A stretch of 64,000 bases of DNA from Ferrimonas pelagia (GTDB taxonomy: Bacteria > Pseudomonadota > Gammaproteobacteria > Enterobacterales > Shewanellaceae). Position numbers and translations under genes: made by a program. The notes below the pieces were generated by a model. The model saw nothing but the letters and a program-made list of their open reading frames with translations. It was not told the origin of the DNA and made no database searches. The stretch is taken from the NCBI RefSeq assembly GCF_039543565.1, contig NZ_BAABJZ010000097.1, positions 1 to 64,000 of the forward strand, read 5' to 3'. Shown here in pieces: positions 58,680 to 64,000 of this stretch. The first letter of the stretch is position 1; every line of letters starts with the position of its first letter.

Positions 58680-58847
58680 ATGCAAGGGCGGGCGCGCCAT
58701 CAACGTTGGCTACATCCAAGACAACTGCCCTATTTTTGGGTCTCGCTATTGTGTCTGCTGACGGCGCCTGCGGTTGCGCTGGGTTTGCTGGTGTATTTTG
58801 GCGTGGTGCTGCTGACGCGAAGGTGGCGCAGCGATCCGGCTCATTGA
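58680..58847 (+). CDS. Small single-span membrane protein, 55 aa
   Basis: ATG at 58680 after AGGGGAAA. A basic N-terminus (MQGRARHQRWLHPRQLPYF) precedes a hydrophobic stretch (LLCLLTAPAVALGLLVYFGV) and a basic RRWRSDPAH tail, so one or two short membrane segments. The 101-codon frame that begins at 58542 includes an improbable Arg/Trp/Cys-rich start, so I choose the short form. Unknown function; ends before a strong terminator. Confidence 0.55.
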   Translation: MQGRARHQRWLHPRQLPYFWVSLLCLLTAPAVALGLLVYFGVVLLTRRWRSDPAH

Positions 58848-58866
58848 TGGTCCATTGCAGATAACA

Positions 58867-58900
58867 AAAAGGCCCTAACGTCGAGACGTTAGGGCCTTTT
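58867..58900. terminator. Bidirectional terminator before suhB
   Basis: A 16-bp perfect inverted repeat (58867-58882 with 58885-58900) that starts AAAAGGCC and ends GGCCTTTT, giving T-runs on both strands. Serves suhB on the minus strand and the small gene on the plus strand. Confidence 0.95.
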
Positions 58901-58937
58901 GGTCAGGTATGGATCCTGACAACTGAGGAAGCAGAGC

Positions 58938-59741
58938 TTAGCGCTTCAGGGCTTCGTTCAGGTGTGGGCGCATCTTATTGACAATACCCGCGGTGATCTT
59001 CGGCGCACCGGCGACGATGTTGCCGGACAGCAGGTGGTTGTGACCACCGGTAAAGTCGGACACCAAGCCACCCGCCTCACGCACCAGCAGTTCGCCAGCA
59101 GCGAAATCCCATGGCTTCAGACCGATCTCCCAGTAACCGTCGATCCGACCGGCGGCAACATAGGCCAGATCCAGTGCGGCAGAGCCGTTGCGGCGCATGT
59201 CTGCAACATCGGTAAACAGATCGTTGAAGATCGCCAAGTAGGCTTCGGTGTGCTGACGCTGCTTGAACGGGAAACCGGTCGCGAGCAGGGTGCCTTTGAT
59301 GTCGCGATGTTTGCCAACGCGAAGACGACGGCTGTCCAACTGAACGCCGGCACCGCGGCTGGCAGAGAACAGTTCGTTGCGGATCGGATCGTAAACCACA
59401 CCGTGCTCGATTTTGCCATTGATCTGCAGAGCAACGGAAACCGCGAAGTGTGGGATCCCTTTCATGAAGTTGGTGGTGCCATCCAGAGGGTCAATGATCC
59501 AACGGAACTCATCGTGTTCGCCGGTTTGTGTACCGCACTCTTCACTGATGATGGTGTGCTGTGGGTAGGACTTGCGAATGGTCGCAATGATGGCGGCTTC
59601 TGCGTCGCGATCAACATTGGTCACAAAGTCATTGAGGCCTTTCTGCTCAACTTCGACTTTGTCCAGATCTTCAAAAGCACGGGTAATTACGGTGCCAGCA
59701 CTGCGCGCAGCGCGCACGGCGATGTTCAGCATCGGATGCAT
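58938..59741 (-). CDS. suhB: Inositol-1-monophosphatase/Nus factor SuhB
   Basis: 267 residues, identical in length to E. coli SuhB when started at MHPMLNIAVRAAR (59741). The metal-binding motifs are EECG, WIIDPLDGTTNFMKGIPHF and WDFAAGELLVREAGG. Apart from phosphatase activity, SuhB takes part in rRNA antitermination complexes. Divergent from trmJ, the usual pairing in gammaproteobacteria. Confidence 0.96.
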   Translation of the reverse strand: MHPMLNIAVRAARSAGTVITRAFEDLDKVEVEQKGLNDFVTNVDRDAEAAIIATIRKSYPQHTIISEECGTQTGEHDEFRWIIDPLDGTTNFMKGIPHFAVSVALQINGKIEHGVVYDPIRNELFSASRGAGVQLDSRRLRVGKHRDIKGTLLATGFPFKQRQHTEAYLAIFNDLFTDVADMRRNGSAALDLAYVAAGRIDGYWEIGLKPWDFAAGELLVREAGGLVSDFTGGHNHLLSGNIVAGAPKITAGIVNKMRPHLNEALKR

Positions 59742-59915
59742 AGGATTTGACCCCAAGGATGTAAAAGAACGCGATACCCCGGGACAAGCCCGAAATTTAG
59801 GCGCAGAATTCTACCAGAATCGCACCACATGGCAAGCGTTAAATCCCTCAAGCATAGACCGTGGCTGTGGTACTATCCGGCCTTTCTGCTTCTAACGCTA
59901 AGATACGGTCACCCC

Positions 59916-60653
59916 ATGCTTGAAAACATCCGCATTATTCTGGTCGGGACATCCCACCCCGGCAATATAGGTTCTGCCGCCCGTGCCCTGAAAAATATGG
60001 GGCTATCACGTCTGGTTCTGGCCGAGCCACGTACCGAGATCGACGGCAAGTCCATGGCATTGGCTGCGGGCGCCAGTGATCTGCTCAAAGATGTGGTGAT
60101 CACCGAGGATCTCAAATCGGCCATTGCCGACTGCTCATTGGTGATCGGCACCAGCGCCCGCTCCCGTACCCTGAGCTGGCCAATGCTGGATGCGCGCCAA
60201 GCCGGGCGTAAGCTGGTGGCAGAGGCCTCCACCGGGCCGGTTGCTTTGGTGTTTGGGCGGGAAAACCACGGCCTCAATAATGAAGAGCTGCAACTGTGCC
60301 ATTTTCACGTCAGTATCCCTGCGAACCCGGAGTACAGCTCGCTCAACCTGGCTCAGGCGGTGCAACTGCTGACTTATGAGACCCGCATGGCATTCTTGGA
60401 GCAAGAGGAGAGCGTCGAGTCGGAGCGTGAAGCGTACCCCACCTCAGAACAGATGGAGGGGTTCTATCAGCATCTTGAGCGTGCCCTGCTCAAAACCGGA
60501 TTCATTATCCAGGCCCATCCAGGCCAGATCATGAACAAGCTCAGGCGGCTGTTTAATCGTGCTCGGCCCGAAACGGCAGAGATGAATATCTTACGTGGCG
60601 TGCTGACCTCGGTGGAGCGTGCCGCTGACAAAAGCGAACAGGGCGATCGCTGA
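59916..60653 (+). CDS. trmJ: tRNA (cytidine/uridine-2'-O-)-methyltransferase TrmJ
   Basis: 245 residues of SpoU-type knot fold from the ATG at 59916. IRIILVGTSHPGNIGSAARA, LALAAGASDLL-like ALAAGASDLL, LVFGRENHGLNNEEL and IPANPEYSSLNLAQAVQLL are the motif 1-3 blocks. It methylates position 32 of some tRNAs. An upstream in-frame ATG at 59829 would add 29 residues without family support. Lies between suhB and the isc operon, a common arrangement. Confidence 0.95.
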   Translation: MLENIRIILVGTSHPGNIGSAARALKNMGLSRLVLAEPRTEIDGKSMALAAGASDLLKDVVITEDLKSAIADCSLVIGTSARSRTLSWPMLDARQAGRKLVAEASTGPVALVFGRENHGLNNEELQLCHFHVSIPANPEYSSLNLAQAVQLLTYETRMAFLEQEESVESEREAYPTSEQMEGFYQHLERALLKTGFIIQAHPGQIMNKLRRLFNRARPETAEMNILRGVLTSVERAADKSEQGDR

Positions 60654-60905
60654 AAATTTCAATCGGTTAAATGTTCGACAGTTCGGGCGAAATCGTCGCA
60701 TACATGAAGCGAATTGCTCAAAAAACGCGGATCCAGACTCCCTTTGCCTGTTGAAATTCGGCGCAATATTGCCGTGACGGTGCTTGGGGAGTGATCCGGC
60801 GTAAACGACGGAGGTTATGGTATTTGATCCCGACCTGCCAATAGGGTTAAATACCGCTGCGCAGCACTGGGGTATTGCTCGGAAAAAGTTGCGCAATACC
60901 GTAGA
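60654..60905. other. Upstream region of the isc operon
   Basis: No gene. It holds a short palindrome around CAATATTG (near 60763-60770) and the GTATTGC-N14-GCAATAC hairpin (60872-60899, see below). The iscR promoter lies to its right. Confidence 0.5.
60871..60900. repeat. GTATTGC-N14-GCAATAC inverted repeat upstream of iscR
   Basis: GGTATTGC (60871-60878) pairs with GCAATACC (60893-60900), 14 bases between. The first nine bases of the core (GTATTGCTC) and the second arm, with the same spacing, equal the hairpin at 221-248. Confidence 0.5.
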
Positions 60906-60963
60906 AATACCTGACTGGTTTCCTAGGTTTAATACTTGACTAAAATGGTCGGGTAAGTAGACT
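60906..60963 (+). promoter_or_regulatory. iscR promoter with two IscR type-1 sites
   Basis: Two related 25-mers stand side by side: 60906-60930 (ATACCTGACTGG then TTTCCTAGGTTT) and 60932-60956 (ATACTTGACTAA then AATGGTCGGGTAA). The second contains a -35 TTGACT (60936-60941) followed 16 bases later by TAGACT (60958-60963). The pattern matches type-1 sites, bound by [2Fe-2S]-IscR to repress the operon. Confidence 0.75.
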
Positions 60964-60993
60964 GGGCAGTAGATTTTCGGAAGGAAACTGGCA

Positions 60994-61461
60994 ATGAGAC
61001 TCACATCGAAAGGCCGCTACGCGGTCACGGCGATCCTGGACGTGGCACTGCATACGCCACAAGGTCCGGTGCCACTGGCAGATATCTCTGAACGACAAGG
61101 GATCTCTTTGTCCTACCTAGAGCAACTGTTTGCCAAGCTGCGCAAGCGCGGTTTGGTCTCCAGTGTTCGCGGACCCGGCGGCGGCTATCTGCTCGGTAAA
61201 GCGGCAGAAGAGATCTCGGTGGGCATGGTGGTGCACGCCGTTGATGAGTCGGTGGACGCAACGCGTTGCCATGGCAAGAGTAATTGCCAAGGGGGCGCGC
61301 GCTGCCTGACCCATTCGTTGTGGGGCGATCTGAGTGAGCGCATTGCCAGTTTTCTTGATGGTATCAGCCTTGCTGATCTGATGTCGGATCGGCAAGTGAA
61401 AGTCGTTAGCCTGCGTCAAGAACAGGCGCAGGACCGCAGTCAATCCCGAGTTCGGGTTTAG
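60994..61461 (+). CDS. iscR: Fe-S cluster assembly transcription factor IscR
   Basis: 155 residues, Rrf2 family. The winged helix begins MRLTSKGRYAVTAILDVAL, with GISLSYLEQLFAKLRKRGLV as recognition region. C92, C98, C104 and H107 (TRCHGKSNCQGGARC) are the cluster ligands. It represses isc when Fe-S supply is adequate. First gene of the operon, ribosome site AAGGAAAC. Confidence 0.97.
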   Translation: MRLTSKGRYAVTAILDVALHTPQGPVPLADISERQGISLSYLEQLFAKLRKRGLVSSVRGPGGGYLLGKAAEEISVGMVVHAVDESVDATRCHGKSNCQGGARCLTHSLWGDLSERIASFLDGISLADLMSDRQVKVVSLRQEQAQDRSQSRVRV

Positions 61462-61520
61462 ACAGCACCTCGTAGTATTACGCCGGTACCATGGTAGCCG
61501 GCTCGCAAGCGGAGAAGGTA

Positions 61521-62735
61521 ATGAAACTCCCCATCTATTTTGATTACTCTGCCACCACCCCTGTGGACCCTCGTGTGGCTGAAGTGATGATGCAACATTT
61601 GACCCTGGACGGTAATTTCGGCAACCCGGCTTCCCGCTCACACCGATTCGGTTGGCAAGCGGAAGAGTCCGTTGATGTGGCCCGAAACCAGGTGGCTGAG
61701 CTTTTGAACGCCGATCCGCGTGAGATCGTGTTTACCTCAGGGGCTACCGAGTCAGATAACCTGGCGATTAAAGGGGCTGCCAACTTCTATCAGAAGAAAG
61801 GCAAACACATCATTACCAGCAAGACCGAGCACAAGGCGGTGTTGGATCCCTGTCGTCAGCTAGAGCGCGAAGGATTTGAGGTGACTTACCTTGAGCCCGC
61901 TGAGAATGGGATCATCCCGCTCGAGCGCATCGAAGCTGCCATGCGGGAAGACACCGTGCTGGTGTCGATCATGCACGTCAACAACGAGATCGGTGTGGTG
62001 CATGACGTTGCCGCGATCGGTGAGTTGTGTCGCAGCAAGGGGATCCTTTTCCACGTTGATGCCGCGCAAAGCGCCGGTAAGATCCCACTGGATGTGAAGA
62101 CCATGAAGATCGATATGATCTCCATCTCCGCCCATAAAATGTACGGCCCGAAAGGGATCGGCGCACTGTATGTCCGTCGTAAACCACGGGTTCGTCTGGA
62201 AGCCCAGATGCACGGTGGCGGTCATGAGCGCGGTATGCGCTCCGGTACGTTGGCCACTCACCAGATCGTCGGTCTGGGTGAGGCCTGTCGCATCGCACGT
62301 GAAGAGATGGCGACCGAGAATGACCGCATTCTGAGTCTGCGTAACCGTTTGTGGAACGGCATCAAGGGCATGGAAGAGGTGTACGTCAACGGCGATGTCG
62401 AGCAGCGTACGGCGGGCAATCTGAATGTCAGCTTTAACTTCGTTGAGGGTGAATCCCTGATCATGGCGCTGAAAGATCTGGCGGTCTCTTCGGGCTCAGC
62501 TTGTACCTCTGCATCCCTGGAGCCGAGCTATGTGCTGCGCGCGCTGGGCTTGAACGATGAGATGGCGCACAGCTCCATCCGGTTCAGCATCGGCCGATTT
62601 ACCACCGAAGAGGAAGTGGATCACGCCATCGCGGTGATCAACGAGTCCATCGGCAAATTGCGCGACATGTCCCCACTGTGGGAGATGTTCAAAGACGGTG
62701 TGGATCTGTCCAAGGTAGAGTGGACAGCGCACTAA
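61521..62735 (+). CDS. iscS: Cysteine desulfurase IscS
   Basis: 404 residues from the ATG at 61521 (GGAGAAGG). Fold-type I PLP enzyme with K206 (SISAHKMYGPKG) binding PLP and C328 in SSGSACTSASLEPSYVL as the persulfide carrier. It supplies sulfur for Fe-S clusters and tRNA thiolation. Follows iscR by about 60 bases. Confidence 0.98.
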   Translation: MKLPIYFDYSATTPVDPRVAEVMMQHLTLDGNFGNPASRSHRFGWQAEESVDVARNQVAELLNADPREIVFTSGATESDNLAIKGAANFYQKKGKHIITSKTEHKAVLDPCRQLEREGFEVTYLEPAENGIIPLERIEAAMREDTVLVSIMHVNNEIGVVHDVAAIGELCRSKGILFHVDAAQSAGKIPLDVKTMKIDMISISAHKMYGPKGIGALYVRRKPRVRLEAQMHGGGHERGMRSGTLATHQIVGLGEACRIAREEMATENDRILSLRNRLWNGIKGMEEVYVNGDVEQRTAGNLNVSFNFVEGESLIMALKDLAVSSGSACTSASLEPSYVLRALGLNDEMAHSSIRFSIGRFTTEEEVDHAIAVINESIGKLRDMSPLWEMFKDGVDLSKVEWTAH

Positions 62736-62746
62736 TTGGTTTTCCC

Positions 62747-62778
62747 GCCCGCGCGCCGATTCCCTGTGCGACGCGGGC
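62747..62778 (+). terminator. Hairpin between iscS and iscU
   Basis: GCCCGCG (62747-62753) pairs with CGCGGGC (62772-62778). No T-run; a role in mRNA processing within the isc operon, known from other species, is possible. Confidence 0.45.
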
Positions 62779-62816
62779 TTCGCTTCACAGATTGAAGCAA
62801 GGCTTGGAGCTCTGTT

Positions 62817-63200
62817 ATGGCTTACAGTGATAAAGTTATCGACCATTATGAGAACCCACGTAACGTTGGTTCTTTTGACAAAAACGATCCAAACGTCGCA
62901 ACTGGGATGGTGGGTGCACCGGCCTGTGGCGATGTCATGAAGTTGCAGTTGAAGATCACCGATGAGGGTGTGATCGAAGACGCGAAATTCAAGACCTATG
63001 GCTGTGGCAGCGCGATCGCGTCCAGCTCCCTGGTGACCGAGTGGGTCAAGGGCAAGACCTTGGATGAAGCGGCGGAGATCAAAAACACCGCGATCGCTGA
63101 AGAGTTGGCATTGCCACCGGTGAAGATCCACTGCTCTATCTTGGCTGAGGACGCCATCAAGGCGGCCATCACCGATTACAAGAGCAAGCAAGAGAAGTAA
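62817..63200 (+). CDS. iscU: Fe-S cluster scaffold IscU
   Basis: 127 residues. C37, D39, C63 and C106 are the cluster-assembly residues (GAPACGDV, YGCGSAIASS, PPVKIHCSILAED); LPPVK is the HscA-binding site. Cytoplasmic. About 80 bases after iscS. Confidence 0.98.
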   Translation: MAYSDKVIDHYENPRNVGSFDKNDPNVATGMVGAPACGDVMKLQLKITDEGVIEDAKFKTYGCGSAIASSSLVTEWVKGKTLDEAAEIKNTAIAEELALPPVKIHCSILAEDAIKAAITDYKSKQEK

Positions 63201-63214
63201 AACTGGAGTAGTAA

Positions 63215-63538
63215 ATGGCCATTACCTTGACCGAAGCCGCTGCCGAGCGGGTCAAATCCTATCTGGCAAACCGTGGCAAGGGGATCGGGCTGCGCTTGGG
63301 CCTGAAGACCTCCGGTTGCTCCGGTTTGGCTTACGTGCTTGAGTTTGTTGATGAGCTTGGGCCGGGCGATGAGGTGTTTGAACTGCTGGGTGTCAATATC
63401 ATTATTGATGCGAAAAGCATGGTCTATCTGGATGGCTTGGAAGTGGATTTCGTTAAAGAGGGCCTGAACGAAGGCTTTAAGTTCGAAAACCCCAATGCCA
63501 ACGGTGAATGTGGCTGCGGCGAAAGCTTTACCGTTTAA
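63215..63538 (+). CDS. iscA: Iron-sulfur cluster assembly protein IscA
   Basis: 107 residues of the A-type carrier family. Cys triad C35, C99 and C101 (KTSGCSGLAY and GECGCGESF). It helps deliver or repair clusters, mainly [4Fe-4S]. Follows iscU by 14 bases and precedes hscB by nine. Confidence 0.98.
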   Translation: MAITLTEAAAERVKSYLANRGKGIGLRLGLKTSGCSGLAYVLEFVDELGPGDEVFELLGVNIIIDAKSMVYLDGLEVDFVKEGLNEGFKFENPNANGECGCGESFTV

Positions 63539-63547
63539 GGCGATCTG

Positions 63548-64000
63548 ATGAATTACTTCGAACTGTTTGCGCTACCGCAAGGGTTTGAGCTGGATGGGAC
63601 CGTTTTGGCCAGTCGCTACCGCGAGCTGCAACGAGCGGTCCATCCCGATAAGTTTGCTTCCGGCAGCGACCGTGATCGTCTGATGGCGATGCATAAAGCC
63701 GCCGAGGTAAACGACGCATTCCAAACCCTCAAATCCCCCCTAACGCGTGCCGAATATCTGTTGCGCCTGCATGGCATTGAACTGCGTGGCGAAACCACGA
63801 CGGTTAAAGATCCCCTGTTTTTGATGCAGCAAATGGAATGGCGTGAAGCGCTGGAAGCGTTGGCCGATGCGGCCGATCCCATGATGGCAGCCGAGGCGTT
63901 GGAGCGGGAGTTTCGTCAGCTGAAGCGGCAGATGACCGGCGATCTGAAAACTCGATTGGATCAGCAACTGTGGGCCGATGCAGCCGAACAACTGCGTAAG
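63548..64000 (+). CDS. hscB: Co-chaperone HscB (partial, cut by the window end)
   Basis: 151 codons, open at the right edge. J-domain: MNYFELFALPQGFELD, RYRELQRAVHPDKFASGSDR with HPD at residues 32-34; a C-terminal helical part that binds IscU begins at about residue 80 (GETTTVKDPLFLMQQMEWRE). HscB recruits IscU to the chaperone HscA. It should be followed by hscA and fdx outside the window. About 20 residues are missing from the C-terminus. Confidence 0.95.
   Translation, partial: MNYFELFALPQGFELDGTVLASRYRELQRAVHPDKFASGSDRDRLMAMHKAAEVNDAFQTLKSPLTRAEYLLRLHGIELRGETTTVKDPLFLMQQMEWREALEALADAADPMMAAEALEREFRQLKRQMTGDLKTRLDQQLWADAAEQLRK

Noticed and set aside
1..64000. tRNA, rRNA, CRISPR arrays, insertion sequences or prophage genes
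   Set aside because: No cloverleaf-like arms with CCA-type ends, no regular direct repeats with spacers, no transposase or phage proteins were seen on either strand.

Overview
The window is 64 kb of a GC-rich (high-50s % by eye) gammaproteobacterial chromosome. The gene set and order (ppiC; comEC-msbA-lpxK-ycaR-kdsB; queA-tgt-yajC-secD-secF; suhB/trmJ; iscR-iscS-iscU-iscA-hscB; small families such as DUF3081, YecH and PsiE) fit a marine Alteromonadales-type organism close to Ferrimonas or Shewanella. That placement is an inference from gene families and synteny, not from a marker-gene search. I see no prophage, CRISPR array, rRNA, tRNA or insertion sequence.

Layout. 1-2.6 kb: ppiC, a four-cysteine mini-protein missed by length cut-offs, and two membrane proteins. 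2.6-8.7 kb: ComEC, then the lipid A/KDO genes msbA, lpxK, ycaR (59 aa), kdsB, which overlap or abut. 8.7-13.1 kb: rimI, DUF3429, an MFS transporter translationally coupled to a small His-rich membrane protein, acuI, a CBS-pair protein. 13.2-16.2 kb: an overlapping ABC operon of the phosphonate/putative selenate type with an unusual fused double permease. 17-20.6 kb: an AT-richer island with a LysR C-terminal relic, a TetR regulator and a periplasmic aryl-sulfate sulfotransferase. 20.6-22.4 kb: a LysR regulator divergent from a 2OG-Fe(II) oxygenase. 22.4-26.1 kb: two secreted/lipoprotein spondin-domain proteins followed on the same strand by an OmpR-type regulator and its histidine kinase. 26.3-28.4 kb: acetyltransferase, pseudouridine synthase, PPK2. 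28.5-32.8 and 37.3-41.5 kb: two complete MFP-RND efflux pairs flanking the glyoxylate shunt (aceB-aceA, 33.4-36.7 kb). 41.6-49.6 kb: acpH, tRNA queuosine genes, Sec accessory genes, a DUF2007/zinc-ribbon protein and a CysG-like protein with a decayed methyltransferase half. 49.6-52.5 kb: a large TonB-dependent receptor. 53.3-57.8 kb: CstA/BtsT-type transporter, a divergent IHF-alpha-like protein and a BtsSR-like LytS/LytTR pair. 57.9-60.7 kb: yecH, psiE, a 55-aa membrane peptide, suhB, trmJ. 61-64 kb: the isc operon, running off the end inside hscB.

How the genes work together. Envelope biogenesis (LPS export and KDO activation, Sec translocation, efflux) and carbon-scarcity physiology (glyoxylate shunt, AcuI, CstA with a sensor pair) dominate. 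The best candidates for something little described are the spondin/two-component locus, the small His-rich protein coupled to an MFS carrier, the fused-permease ABC operon with an internal hairpin, and a hairpin motif GTATTGC-N14-GCAATAC found at two distant intergenic sites with the same spacing.
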